From: JAWXCB01 sp034440455
Lineage (GTDB): Bacteria; Bacteroidota; Bacteroidia; Chitinophagales; CAIOSU01
DNA length: 64,000 nucleotides
NCBI GenBank assembly: GCA_034440455.1
Contig: JAWXCB010000092.1
Coordinates: forward strand, 1 to 64,000
Direction of reading: 5' to 3'
In this document: piece by piece, positions 43,185 to 52,773 of the stretch
Layout of the letters: each line of letters begins with the position of its first letter
Position numbering within the stretch: the stretch's first letter is position 1
Translations under genes and position numbers: made by a program
The notes under the pieces: model-generated
Databases searched by the model: none
Told to the model about the DNA's origin: nothing
The model's input: the letters and a program-made list of their open reading frames with translations, nothing else

Positions 43185-43922
43185 ATGCGCTACTTCCTCG
43201 AAATATCCTACGTTGGCACACGCTACAAAGGCTGGCAGTTGCAACCGCGCACAAAAACCATTCAGGCAGAAATTAATACTGTGCTGGCGCAGCTTTTTTC
43301 ACAGGAAATAAAATCAACCGGATGCGGAAGAACGGATGCTGGTGTTCACGCAAAGCAATTTTTCCTGCATTTCGATTCGGATAATCAGGCTCATAAAGAA
43401 TTTCTCTACAAAGCAAATCGTCTGCTGCCCGATGATATTGTAGTGAAAAGAATTATTCCCGTTGCAGATGATGCGCGCAGCAGGCAAGATGCGACTTCAC
43501 GCACGTATGAATATCTTCTGCATCTGAAAAAAGACCCGTTTCTGCATGATTCCAGTTTTTATTTCCCTTATGGGAAACCCGTTTTGCATAAAATGGAGGA
43601 AGCTGCTGCTCTGCTAAAAACATTCAAAGACTTCAAGCCGCTGAGCAAAACCGACACGCATGAAAAAACTTCGCTCTGCAATATCTATTTCTCCGAATGG
43701 GAAAAACTGCATGACAATCAATATCGCTACACCATCATAGCCGACCATTTTCTGCGCGGCATGGTGCGCCTTACCGTAGGCGCAATGCTGATGATTGGCA
43801 CGGATAAAATGACGCTCGCTGAATTTCAAACGGTGATGAAGCGGAAAGAAAAATTTATCTATCTACTTGCTGTGCCGGGCTGCGGGCTGAGTTTGACGGA
43901 GGTGAAGTATCCGTATCTCTGA
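43185..43922 (+). CDS. truA: tRNA pseudouridine(38-40) synthase
   Basis: Start taken at ATG 43185 (MRYFLEISYVGTRYKGWQLQ), the family start; the frame's upstream GTG is in the spacer. 245 residues. Catalytic Asp51 in GCGRTDAGVHA; later FLRGMVRLTVGAMLMIG is typical. Modifies U38-U40 in the tRNA anticodon arm. Followed by a dispersed repeat. Confidence 0.95.
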   Translation: MRYFLEISYVGTRYKGWQLQPRTKTIQAEINTVLAQLFSQEIKSTGCGRTDAGVHAKQFFLHFDSDNQAHKEFLYKANRLLPDDIVVKRIIPVADDARSRQDATSRTYEYLLHLKKDPFLHDSSFYFPYGKPVLHKMEEAAALLKTFKDFKPLSKTDTHEKTSLCNIYFSEWEKLHDNQYRYTIIADHFLRGMVRLTVGAMLMIGTDKMTLAEFQTVMKRKEKFIYLLAVPGCGLSLTEVKYPYL

Positions 43923-43929
43923 TTTAGCT

Positions 43930-44010
43930 GTCATGCCGTACTTCTTCCGGCATCCCCAATAAAATATAGCAACTCTTGCAGGAGATCGCGGAACGAGCCC
44001 GCGATGACAA
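43930..44010. repeat. Spacer repeat with TGTCATGCCG and CGCGATGACA ends
   Basis: Two short hairpins: GCCG...CGGCATCCCC, and GATCGCGGAACGAGCCCGCGATGACA with CGCGG/CCGCG. A diverged relative of other spacer repeats in the window (for example 15006-15040). Confidence 0.5.
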
Positions 44011-44047
44011 AAACTACCTACTTGTTTGGTGCTATTTTTGAACACTC

Positions 44048-45829
44048 ATGGACGGCTTCGCGATTCCTAATTCTGATATCAAAGGCAATTTTTTCGACTG
44101 GGCGTTGCTGAAAAAAATTCTGCGGCTGGCTGCGCCTTTCAAAAAACAATTTTATATCGCCACCGCGTTTGCGCTGTTCCTTGCCGTGCTTGCACCCGTG
44201 CGTCCCTGGCTCATTCAACTCACAGTGGATGATTATATTCTGAATTACAATTACAGTGGTCTGCTGTGGATGAGCATCTTTTTGGTCGCACAGCTTTTCG
44301 TTGAAAGCATCGCGCGTTATTATTTCAGCTACCTCACAAGCTGGCTCGGACAATCGGTAATCAAAAATTTGCGGGTGCGCGTGTTCAGTCATATTATCAG
44401 TTTCAAGTTGCAATTCTTTGACAAAACACCCATCGGCACAGTAACGACACGCACCATCAATGATGTTGAAACCATCAACGATATTTTTTCCGAAGGCATC
44501 ATCACTATCATCGCTGATTTGCTCACCATCCTCACCATCATGGGCGTGATGTTTTATGTGGACTGGCGGCTCACGCTCGTGAGCCTTTCTACGTTTCCAA
44601 TTCTATTGTATGCTACTTATGTTTTCAAAGAAAAAATAAAATCTTCTTTTCAGGATGTGCGCAATCAGGTGGCGCGCATGAATGCGTTTTTGCAAGAGCA
44701 TATCACCGGGATGCGCGTGATTCAGATTTTCACTGCCGAAGAAAAGGAGATGGAAAAATTCAGGCACATCAACGAGGAACACAAACGCGCAAACATTGAC
44801 TCGATTTGGTATTTCTCGATTTTCTTTCCGCTTGTGGAAGTAGTGCTGGCAAGCGCATTAGGCTTGCTCGTATGGTATGGAGCAATTCGCGTGGTGCAGT
44901 ATGAAACGACCATCGGCACGCTCATCTCTTTTATTCTTTTGTTGAACATGCTCTTTCGTCCGCTGCGCATGTTGGCGGATAAATTCAACACGTTGCAAAT
45001 GGGCATCGTTGCTTCAGAACGTGTTTTTAAATTATTGGAACGGCAAGACCACATTGAAAACAATGGAACGCTTCAAGCGGAAAACATCAAAGGAGAAATT
45101 GAATTTAAAAACGTGTGGTTTGCGTATGTGGATGATACGTTCGTGCTGAAAGATGTGAGTTTCAAGGTGGCGCAGGGAAAAACACTTGCCATCGTAGGCG
45201 CGACAGGCTCCGGCAAGACTTCCATCATCAACACACTCAACCGTTTCTACGAAATCAATAAAGGGAAAATCGCAGTGGACGGCATTAATGCGAAAGCGTA
45301 TGATGTTTTTTCGCTGCGCTCGAAAATAGGGATGGTGCTGCAGGATGTGTTTTTATTTTCCGGCTCCATTATGGACAACATTACGTTGCGCAACGACCAC
45401 ATCAGCCGTGAAAAGGCAATAGCCGCAGCAAAGTTGGTTGGTGCACACGACTTCATCATGCGCCTGCCAGGAAAATATGATTATAATGTGATGGAACGTG
45501 GCGCAACGCTTTCGATGGGGCAACGACAACTCATCTCTTTCATTCGTGCTTTGGTGTTTGACCCTAAGATTTTGATTCTTGATGAAGCCACTTCATCCAT
45601 TGATACCGAAAGTGAGCAATTAATACAAGATGCCATTGAAAAATTAGTGAGCGGCAGAACTTCCATCATCATCGCTCACCGGCTTTCCACCATTCAGAAA
45701 GCCGATGCCATCATGGTGCTTGACCATGGCGAAATCAAAGAAATCGGCACGCATGACGAACTACTCGCGCACGATGGTTACTACAAGAAACTGTATGATA
45801 TGCAGTTTAAGAAAGCTGTGGCTGTGTGA
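44048..45829 (+). CDS. ABC transporter ATP-binding/permease protein (MsbA-like)
   Basis: 593 residues, a half-transporter: six membrane segments (about 25-320) followed by the ATPase domain. Walker A GATGSGKTS around residue 384; signature ATLSMGQRQLISFIRALVF; Walker B ILILDEATSSID; H-loop IIIAHRLSTIQ. The N-terminal Gly-rich DGFAIPNSD start is unusual. Close to lipid A or multidrug exporters. Ends directly at the SOD stop on the other strand (no gap). Confidence 0.92.
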   Translation: MDGFAIPNSDIKGNFFDWALLKKILRLAAPFKKQFYIATAFALFLAVLAPVRPWLIQLTVDDYILNYNYSGLLWMSIFLVAQLFVESIARYYFSYLTSWLGQSVIKNLRVRVFSHIISFKLQFFDKTPIGTVTTRTINDVETINDIFSEGIITIIADLLTILTIMGVMFYVDWRLTLVSLSTFPILLYATYVFKEKIKSSFQDVRNQVARMNAFLQEHITGMRVIQIFTAEEKEMEKFRHINEEHKRANIDSIWYFSIFFPLVEVVLASALGLLVWYGAIRVVQYETTIGTLISFILLLNMLFRPLRMLADKFNTLQMGIVASERVFKLLERQDHIENNGTLQAENIKGEIEFKNVWFAYVDDTFVLKDVSFKVAQGKTLAIVGATGSGKTSIINTLNRFYEINKGKIAVDGINAKAYDVFSLRSKIGMVLQDVFLFSGSIMDNITLRNDHISREKAIAAAKLVGAHDFIMRLPGKYDYNVMERGATLSMGQRQLISFIRALVFDPKILILDEATSSIDTESEQLIQDAIEKLVSGRTSIIIAHRLSTIQKADAIMVLDHGEIKEIGTHDELLAHDGYYKKLYDMQFKKAVAV

Positions 45830-46441
45830 TTACTTCGCAGCCTTAAACCTTCTGCTCACTTCTTCCCAATCAATCACGTTCCAGAAAGCAGCGATGTAAT
45901 CGGGGCGTCTGTTCTGATAATTCAGGTAGTAAGCATGTTCCCACACATCAAGACCGAGGATAGGTGTGTACTTCGTTGTAGCAATATCCATTAACCCGTT
46001 ATCCTGATTCGGTGAAGCGGTAATTAGCAGTTCTCCATTACTTACTCCAAGCCAAGCCCAGCCTGAACCAAATTGTGTTTTTGCAGCCGTAGAAAATTCA
46101 CCTTTGAACGCATCAAACGCGCCAAACTTTTTGTTGATGGCATCAGCGAGTTCTCCAGTCGGTGCGCCACCCCCGTCCTGCGGGGACATCACTTCCCAAA
46201 ACAGGCAGTGGTTGAAATAACCGCCTCCGTTGTTGCGCACAGCGGGTTTATTAATCTTGCCGATGTTGGCAAGCACTTCTTCAATCGTTTTTCCTTCAAA
46301 GCCCGTCCCTTCCAACGCGGCATTCAGGTTATCAGTATAGGCCTGATGGTGCTTAGTAAGATGAATCTCCATTGTTTTCGCATCAATGTGCGGTTGAAGC
46401 GCATCGTAAGCGTATTTGAGTTTTGGAAGTGTGAAAGCCAT
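45830..46441 (-). CDS. Superoxide dismutase, Fe/Mn family
   Basis: 203 residues. Metal ligands: His27/His-type HLTKHHQAYTDNL, GGGYFNHCLFWEVMSP (His), and GLDVWEHAYYLNYQNRR (Asp and His). The GGYFNH...FW sequence and FGSGWAWL fit the Mn or cambialistic type; metal preference cannot be assigned safely. No signal peptide, so cytoplasmic. Convergent with the ABC transporter, with abutting stops. Confidence 0.94.
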   Translation of the reverse strand: MAFTLPKLKYAYDALQPHIDAKTMEIHLTKHHQAYTDNLNAALEGTGFEGKTIEEVLANIGKINKPAVRNNGGGYFNHCLFWEVMSPQDGGGAPTGELADAINKKFGAFDAFKGEFSTAAKTQFGSGWAWLGVSNGELLITASPNQDNGLMDIATTKYTPILGLDVWEHAYYLNYQNRRPDYIAAFWNVIDWEEVSRRFKAAK

Positions 46442-46481
46442 GATTGAAATTTTTTAGTTTGTTAGAGAATCGGAAGGCTAA

Positions 46482-46567
46482 TTTAAGAAGTTTACAGTTT
46501 ACAGTTTGTAGTTTACTGTTTATCGTTATTGAGAAACCGTAAACAGCAAACTGAACACGGAAAACTG
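46482..46567. repeat. Spacer of repeated GTTTACAGTTT words
   Basis: Repeats such as GTTTACAGTTTACAGTTT and the opposing GTAAACAGCAAACTG form an imperfect hairpin. Similar words fill the spacers at 34230-34260 and 34763-34835. Confidence 0.6.
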
Positions 46568-46568
46568 T

Positions 46569-47024
46569 TCACATCAAATCATCCAGTTCCCGTTTTTTTT
46601 TGAAAAAATCCAAAACGAGTTGCGCACATTCCTCTTTCAGGATGCCGTGATGCACATGGACATTTTTGTTAAACAGATTTTTATCAAGCCGCGTGTAGCC
46701 GAAGCGATTGTCGGATGCGCCATAATAAATGTTTGGAATGCGGCTCCAATACAACGCACTGGCACACATCATGCACGGCTCCACCGTGACATACATCGCA
46801 CATTCCTCCAAATATTTACTGCCTAAATGATTTGCTGCCGAAGTGATGGCAATCATCTCCGCATGTGCAGTAACATCGTGTAATTTCTCTACTTGATTAT
46901 GTGCGCGGGCGATGATGTTGTCTTTTAAAACAACTACAGCGCCAATGGGAACTTCATCTTCCGCATTGGCGCGTTGCGCTTCCTTGAAGGCTTCCTGCAT
47001 GAAGTGAGCATGGCGGTCTTGCAT
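46569..47024 (-). CDS. tadA: Nucleoside/tRNA adenosine deaminase
   Basis: 151 residues. Zinc site: His54 in TAHAEMIAI with catalytic Glu56, and Cys84/Cys87 in VEPCMMCASAL. The family converts A34 to inosine in tRNA-Arg (TadA); length and CASALYWSRI fit. Guanine deaminase is an alternative but less likely. Lies beyond murF-alr on the same strand, 28 bases apart. Confidence 0.9.
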   Translation of the reverse strand: MQDRHAHFMQEAFKEAQRANAEDEVPIGAVVVLKDNIIARAHNQVEKLHDVTAHAEMIAITSAANHLGSKYLEECAMYVTVEPCMMCASALYWSRIPNIYYGASDNRFGYTRLDKNLFNKNVHVHHGILKEECAQLVLDFFKKKRELDDLM

Positions 47025-47052
47025 GAGTTTGTATTATTCAATTCATTAAAAG

Positions 47053-49557
47053 TTATTCCTGAAAATACACTCTTTTTACCCTGCCTGAAATCCCAGTAAG
47101 AATTTCATAAGGAATTGTGTCGGATTGTTTTGCCACTTCCTGAATTGGCAGATCCTTGCCGAAAATGATTACTTCATCGCCTTCTTCCACTCCGGGAATG
47201 TTTGTCACATCAATCATGCACAAGTCCATGCAAATATTTCCAACAGTGGACACAAGTTGTCCGCGCACAAGCATTTTACCATTGCCATTGCCAAGCCTGC
47301 GGTCAATGCCGTCAGCATAGCCAATACCAATAGTGGCAATACGCATGTCCTGTTTCGCAACAAACCTGCGACTGTATCCAACAGACTCGCCCGCTTTTAC
47401 TTTTTTCACTTGCGACACGGATGACTTCAGCGTGCTCACCTGATGTAACTGTTCGCTTATATTTTGGACAGTATCCACACCGTACATGCCAATGCCCAAA
47501 CGAACCATTTCAAAGTGTGCATCGGGAAAACGGGAGATGCCTCCAGAATTGAGAATGTGCCGCATGAAGGAGTAGCCTAATCCGGTTGTTAAGACTTCAC
47601 AGGCATTTTTGAACCGTTGAATTTGCAGCTTCGTGAACTCAAGATGCTCCAACTCGTCACTCGCGACAAGATGCGAGAATGCAGATTGCACTTTTACGAA
47701 CGGCATTTTTTTCAGCATCTCCACAAGTGCAGGAATTTCTTCCGGCTCAAATCCAAGCCTGCGCATACCCGTGTCAATCTTGATATGAATAGGATAAGCC
47801 TGTTTTCCTGTCAATTCAACGGTTTTATAAAATTTTCCAAACACTGAAAAACTAAAAATTTCAGGCTCAAGATTATAGCGCAGCATGGTATCAAAACTGC
47901 GCGCCTCCGGATTCATCACCATAATAGGCAGCAGGATTCCTGCCTTGCGCAGTTCAACGCCTTCGTCAGCATACGCCACCGTGAGATAATCCACGCGGTG
48001 ATATTGCAGCACGTTGGCGATTTCAAACGTGCCGCTTCCATACGAAAATGCTTTCACCATTGCCATTACTTTCGTTCCCGGTTTCAAAAGGCTTTGAAAC
48101 ACTTGCAGGTTATGTACTAATGCGTTGAGGTCAATTTCGAGCACTGTCTTGTGAACCTTCTGCTCTAATTGTTTACTTATTTTCTCAAACTCGAATTTGC
48201 GCGCGCCTTTCAGCAGAATGGTTTCGCCTGAAAAATTTTGCGGAGAAAAGGTTTTCAAAAACTCCTCTGTGTTTTCGTAGAATGTGCTTTCAAAACCATT
48301 TGCTGACGGGAATAATTTCTTCTGTTCTGAAATTGATTTGCCGATTCCAATCAGCTTATTGATTTCGCGCTCGGCAAGCATGTTGCGCACTTCCGTATAA
48401 AGCTCAATGTCATTGCGACCGCTTTGCAAAATGTCAGATAGAATCAGCGTTTTCTTTTGGTGCTGATGTTGCTGGTCAAGAAAATCAAGCGCAATGCCTA
48501 ATGAGCGAATGTCGCTGTTGTAGCTGTCGTTAATTACTGAACAATTATTGATGCCGTCCTTAAGTTCAAGCCGCATTGAGATACTGCCGAGTTGCTGCAT
48601 CTTCTCTCTGATGCGAGTCGGGGAAATCCTCAAATACAGCATGGTTGCCCAGCAGTGAATCGCATTCTCTATCGAGGCTTCATCTGTAAACGGAATCGTG
48701 ATGCTTAGTGGCTTGCCTTTCAGAACGCCTTCAATCGTTGTTTCTACTTCGCTCTTTTCAACTTTCACGATTTTCAAATCGGCATCGCTGCGCCTCGCCC
48801 AAGTGAACAGCCTGAATTTTTCATCCTGCTCCTTGTCCGGCAACCGGTGTTTGAATTCTGTGATACACTGCGTGATTTCAGGATAATCGAGGCTGTAAAT
48901 CAAAATCTTGCTATTCACGAAGAGCTTCAGCTTTTCATTGATTTTTTGGCGCACATTTAAAAATCCCTCCGCATGCGCTTCACCGATGTTGGTGAAAATG
49001 CCGATGTCGGGCTTTATCACATTTTCCAGTCCATCCATCTCATCCGGCACGGAAATACCCGCTTCAAAAATTCCAAGCGTGTGATTTTCATCCATCTGCC
49101 ACACGGAAAGCGGCACGCCAATTTGCGAGTTGTAGCTTTTGGGGCTGCGCACAATATTGTAATCATCATTCAGCAACTGAAAGAGCCATTCTTTTACTAT
49201 CGTTTTGCCGTTACTGCCCGTGATGCCGAGAACGGGATACTTAAATTTTTTCCGGTGAAACGCTGCAAGTTGCTGTAATGCGTCAATTGCATTATCCACT
49301 TTGATGACATTTGCATCCGGCAGTTCTTCTTTGATTGCATCAACATTGGTAACGATGAAGTTCCGGATACCTTTTTGATAAAGCTCTTTCAGAAAAAGAT
49401 GCGCATCATGCCGCTTGCCACGAATGGCGAAAAAGAGCGAGTTGGAAGGCTCGATGATTTTACGGCTATCATAAGCAAAACGGGTAATAATAGAGTCAGA
49501 AGATGATTGGGCGATAGCGCCTTTAACAATCTTTGCTATTTGGTTAAATGTGTACAT
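47053..49557 (-). CDS. murF-alr: Bifunctional UDP-MurNAc-tripeptide:D-Ala-D-Ala ligase / alanine racemase
   Basis: 834 residues. N-terminal MurF half (about 1-450) with the ATP loop GITGSNGKTIVKEW and the Mur ligase pattern NSQIGVPLSV; C-terminal alanine racemase half with the PLP lysine in VMAMVKAFSYGSG, KIDTGMRRLGF and GVDTVQNISEQ. One chain makes D-Ala and adds D-Ala-D-Ala to the peptidoglycan precursor. The fusion is a known Bacteroidota arrangement. It feeds wall synthesis, as would the SEDS-PBP fusion at 5.9 kb, but the two are not linked. Confidence 0.96.
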   Translation of the reverse strand: MYTFNQIAKIVKGAIAQSSSDSIITRFAYDSRKIIEPSNSLFFAIRGKRHDAHLFLKELYQKGIRNFIVTNVDAIKEELPDANVIKVDNAIDALQQLAAFHRKKFKYPVLGITGSNGKTIVKEWLFQLLNDDYNIVRSPKSYNSQIGVPLSVWQMDENHTLGIFEAGISVPDEMDGLENVIKPDIGIFTNIGEAHAEGFLNVRQKINEKLKLFVNSKILIYSLDYPEITQCITEFKHRLPDKEQDEKFRLFTWARRSDADLKIVKVEKSEVETTIEGVLKGKPLSITIPFTDEASIENAIHCWATMLYLRISPTRIREKMQQLGSISMRLELKDGINNCSVINDSYNSDIRSLGIALDFLDQQHQHQKKTLILSDILQSGRNDIELYTEVRNMLAEREINKLIGIGKSISEQKKLFPSANGFESTFYENTEEFLKTFSPQNFSGETILLKGARKFEFEKISKQLEQKVHKTVLEIDLNALVHNLQVFQSLLKPGTKVMAMVKAFSYGSGTFEIANVLQYHRVDYLTVAYADEGVELRKAGILLPIMVMNPEARSFDTMLRYNLEPEIFSFSVFGKFYKTVELTGKQAYPIHIKIDTGMRRLGFEPEEIPALVEMLKKMPFVKVQSAFSHLVASDELEHLEFTKLQIQRFKNACEVLTTGLGYSFMRHILNSGGISRFPDAHFEMVRLGIGMYGVDTVQNISEQLHQVSTLKSSVSQVKKVKAGESVGYSRRFVAKQDMRIATIGIGYADGIDRRLGNGNGKMLVRGQLVSTVGNICMDLCMIDVTNIPGVEEGDEVIIFGKDLPIQEVAKQSDTIPYEILTGISGRVKRVYFQE

Positions 49558-49633
49558 GCGCGCACCCGTTTCCTAATAAAGAGATTTTTATTTGCCGGAT
49601 AAAGTTGGGAGATTTTAACCTCATCTTGTTTAA

Positions 49634-49902
49634 TATTATAGCACTACGAGCGACACGCCTGATGAAATTCTAAGTACGCAAATCAAATTATCCAGTCAAA
49701 GCGGGATGGAGAGTTGCTTGCTATGCAACTTGAAATGATGGAATATGCAATGAAGAATACTAAGAGACTCCTACGCAAGAAGCATCCACATCTTTCAAAA
49801 CGCGAGATTACCATTGAGTTTATAAAAACTTATTACAAACATAATTTTTCGGAGGAAGATATGGAAAGCATTGTAGAGTGGATGAAGATGCAAAAGTTGT
49901 AA
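49634..49902 (+). pseudogene. Broken small helical protein gene (two frames, start lost)
   Basis: After a TAA at 49631 the frame reads SDTPDEILSTQIKLSSQSG; a shift near 49706-49714 continues in another frame as AMQLEMMEYAMKNTKRLLRK, then KHPHLSKREITIEFIKTYY to a stop at 49902. Joined, they resemble small proteins of the pattern 'SDT-PE...Q......S...R...AL.......R......R.PD......I...F', often found beside minimal nucleotidyltransferases. No such partner is present here. The shift and missing start mark it as decayed, though the 62-residue second half could still be made from the ATG at 49723. Confidence 0.55.
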
Positions 49903-50168
49903 CCCGCCCCCTCTTCCCGATAACATAGATTTCTTCAACAATCATACAAAGGAGTAACCGCAAAATTGGGTACATTTAAATACTAAATAGGTTCTTACAT
50001 GATTTACAAAATCTTCCCTTTTCGATTAGAGACATTTTATACCAATTTTGATGGCATGGCTTTGGAGTTTTGATTCGCATACTCATTATTGAATAGGGCT
50101 AAAACAAGGGGAAATCAGCAGGATAAATGCCTTTTTCTTCGTAACTTCATGTTCCTAAAATTTTAACG

Positions 50169-51635
50169 ATGGAAACCACCATTCAAGCAAATCCCGCAGC
50201 AAAGTTGCAACTCAGCGCAAACACGCCTTCCAGCGAAATCATGCGCATTTACAATTTGCAACAACAGAATAAGCAGAATGTGAAAAACACGACTGCTAAA
50301 GAGCGCAGAGCAAAGTTGAAAGCATTAAAAAATGTGGTGCTGGAAAAGCGCGAAGCAATTCAACAGGCTTTGTATAATGATTTCAGAAAAGCTCCGGCTG
50401 AAACGGAACTGACGGAAATCGCCACCATCGTTGTTGAGTTGAAGCATACGCTCGCCAACTTTGAAGAATGGATGCAGCCGCTGGAAGTGGAAACTCCGCT
50501 TTCATTTTTTGGAACAAGTTCCAAACTGATTTATGAGCCGAAGGGCTGCACACTCATCATCGCTCCCTGGAATTATCCTTTTCAACTGGCGCTTATACCA
50601 TTAGTGTCTGCGGTAGCAGCAGGCAATACCGCGCTCATCAAACCTTCAGAATATACTCCGCATACGGCAGCAATAATTAAAGAGGTAGTAAAGTCTGTGT
50701 TTAATGAAAATGAAGTTGCCGTGGTGGAAGGCGATTACACCGTTTCGCAGGAATTGCTGCGCTTGAAATTTGACCACATCTTTTTCACAGGCAGTCCTTC
50801 AGTTGGAAAAATCGTGATGAAAGCTGCTGCGGAACATCTCGCTTCGGTCACGCTGGAGTTGGGAGGAAAATCTCCTGTAATTGTGGATGAAACAGCGAAT
50901 GTGAAGCGCAGCGCAAGACGTATTGTGTGGGGCAAGTTCATCAACAACGGACAAACGTGCATTGCGCCTGATTATCTGCTCGTGCATGAATCGAAATACA
51001 ATGAATTGATTGAAGAGTTGAAAAAGAACATCAGCAAATTTTATGGCGATTCGGATGAAGCCATTAAGAAAAGTCCGGATTATTGCCGTATCGTGAACAG
51101 CCGTCATCATGCGCGTATCAAAAAATTAGTGGAAAATGCAATTGAAAAAGGCGCGAATGTGGCGACAGGCTGCAAGATTGACGACTCTGAAAATTATATT
51201 TCGCCCACGCTGCTCACCGATGTTTCACTTGAATCCGATATTATGCAAGAAGAAATTTTCGGACCGGTGTTGCCTATCCTCAAGTTCCGTGATTTGAAGG
51301 AAGCATTGGCGCTTGTGAATTCAAAAGAGAAGCCGCTTGCACTCTATATTTTTAGTAGTAAGCAAAAGAATATTGACGCGGTTCTGCAAAATACTTCGGC
51401 AGGTGGTACCAGCATCAATGAAACGATGTTGCACAATAGCCAGCCCAACGTGCCTTTTGGCGGAGTCAATAACAGCGGTATCGGCAGCGCACATGGCATT
51501 TTTGGATTTAAAGCTTTCTCACACGAACGCGCGGTATTGCGCCAGCACATGGCGAAAGGTGGAATTGAAAATATGTACCCGCCCTACAAAGGCTTTGTGC
51601 CAAAGTTCATCAAGTTTGCTGCGAAGTATTTCTGA
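50169..51635 (+). CDS. Aldehyde dehydrogenase, class 3 type
   Basis: 488 residues. Oxidises aldehydes with NAD(P). Marks: IIAPWNYPFQLAL, the Glu motif VTLELGGKSPVIV and the catalytic Cys in NNGQTCIAPDYLLV, and QEEIFGPVLPIL. C-terminal GIENMYPPYKGFVPKFIK matches class 3 enzymes that act on fatty or aromatic aldehydes. A typical length and no signal peptide. Confidence 0.95.
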   Translation: METTIQANPAAKLQLSANTPSSEIMRIYNLQQQNKQNVKNTTAKERRAKLKALKNVVLEKREAIQQALYNDFRKAPAETELTEIATIVVELKHTLANFEEWMQPLEVETPLSFFGTSSKLIYEPKGCTLIIAPWNYPFQLALIPLVSAVAAGNTALIKPSEYTPHTAAIIKEVVKSVFNENEVAVVEGDYTVSQELLRLKFDHIFFTGSPSVGKIVMKAAAEHLASVTLELGGKSPVIVDETANVKRSARRIVWGKFINNGQTCIAPDYLLVHESKYNELIEELKKNISKFYGDSDEAIKKSPDYCRIVNSRHHARIKKLVENAIEKGANVATGCKIDDSENYISPTLLTDVSLESDIMQEEIFGPVLPILKFRDLKEALALVNSKEKPLALYIFSSKQKNIDAVLQNTSAGGTSINETMLHNSQPNVPFGGVNNSGIGSAHGIFGFKAFSHERAVLRQHMAKGGIENMYPPYKGFVPKFIKFAAKYF

Positions 51636-51784
51636 GTGAGTGTTGGGGTATTATGAATATTACCCAACTGCTTACCCCAAAAAATACTTGCCACCCCTAC
51701 CGAGTTTTGTGAAGCTACCCTACAACCTCTTTTTATTAGTACGTGTATTAATTCTATTTTTGGTTTCATTCAAAATCTATCATC

Positions 51785-52390
51785 GTGCGAATATTAATTG
51801 AAGAACAGCTTGAAAAACATCCTGCCGACCAGTTTGATAAATGGTTTCATGAAATGCTGAAAGCGGATTTCAAAGAGCCTACTGCTGTTGCGCTCGCCAC
51901 AAGTACAAAGAGTGGCAAGCCATCTGTGCGCATGGTACTGATGAAGGAATACAGCAAAGAGGGTTTTGTGTTTTACACTAACTACCAAGGCAGAAAGGGA
52001 AAAGAATTGTTGGAGAACCCGAATGCAGCGCTGCTTTTTTTCTGGGACAGGCTCGAACGGCAAGTGCGTATTGAAGGCAAAGTGAAAAAAGTAAGCGCGA
52101 AAGAATCAGACGATTACTTCAACATTCGCCCGCGCGAAAGCCGCATTGGGGCGATTGCTTCTACACAAAGCAGCGTTTTGAAAAACAGGGAAACGCTTGA
52201 AAAGAAAATAACTGAGTTGACAAAGAAGTATGAAGCGCATGAAATCATTCCGCGTCCTGCACATTGGGGAGGCTTCTTATTAAAGCCGCACTATTTTGAA
52301 TTTTGGCAAGGTCGCCCCAGTCGCCTTCACGACCGCATTGCGTATAAGCTATCAGGCAAAATGTGGAAGACATACAGGATGTTTCCTTAA
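51785..52390 (+). CDS. pdxH: Pyridoxamine 5'-phosphate oxidase
   Basis: 201 residues from a GTG start; no upstream in-frame ATG is possible because a stop lies at 51749. Makes pyridoxal 5'-phosphate with FMN. Marks: ADQFDKWFHEMLKADFKEP, RMVLMKEYSKEGFVFYTNY, RQVRIEGKVKKV and the terminal WGGFLLKPHYFEFWQGRPSR then a final RMFP. The N-terminus is slightly shorter than in many relatives. Stands downstream of the aldehyde dehydrogenase. Confidence 0.94.
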   Translation: MRILIEEQLEKHPADQFDKWFHEMLKADFKEPTAVALATSTKSGKPSVRMVLMKEYSKEGFVFYTNYQGRKGKELLENPNAALLFFWDRLERQVRIEGKVKKVSAKESDDYFNIRPRESRIGAIASTQSSVLKNRETLEKKITELTKKYEAHEIIPRPAHWGGFLLKPHYFEFWQGRPSRLHDRIAYKLSGKMWKTYRMFP

Positions 52391-52438
52391 GAAATCTTCA
52401 TTGCCTGAGTTTCGTTGCATGAAACAAAACGCGAGGCG

Positions 52439-52615
52439 CTATTCTTCCTCTTTCTTCTTCTTTTTTACAGGAGCCTTTTTCTTTGGCGCTTCTGTAGATG
52501 TAGCAGCAGCGCTTTTGGCTGTTACTGTCTTTTTTGCTGCTTTATGCGGTCTTGATTTACCAAACGAACCGCGGAATATTTTTCCTTTTTTTGATCTTTT
52601 ATCACCTCTTCCCAT
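52439..52615 (-). CDS. 30S ribosomal protein bTHX, with long basic tail
   Basis: 58 residues: MGRGDKRSKKGKIFRGSFGK is the THX signature ('MGKGDKKTKRGKIF-GSYG--RP'). THX sits in the head of the 30S subunit. The tail beyond residue 25 (Ala/Lys-rich, ending KKKKKEEE) is longer than in the Thermus protein; lengthened basic tails are common in this phylum. Too short to be picked up by many gene finders. Confidence 0.85.
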   Translation of the reverse strand: MGRGDKRSKKGKIFRGSFGKSRPHKAAKKTVTAKSAAATSTEAPKKKAPVKKKKKEEE

Positions 52616-52720
52616 GATAGAATTTGTTTTTTATAATTGAACTGCTAAGATAGAAAAACTTGGCTCAATTAATATTTATGTTACACTGTCTGGCATAGCC
52701 TGTTCCGAAACCCTCAAACA

Positions 52721-52751
52721 AAAAAAGCAAGGAGTTGAACCTTGCTTTTTT
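52721..52751 (-). terminator. Intrinsic terminator after the HU gene
   Basis: AAAAAAGCAAGG and CCTTGCTTTTTT form a perfect 12-bp stem with a 7-base loop. The flanking A/T runs allow action in either direction. Confidence 0.88.
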
Positions 52752-52773
52752 GTTTTGTCGAAAACAGCGTTGA

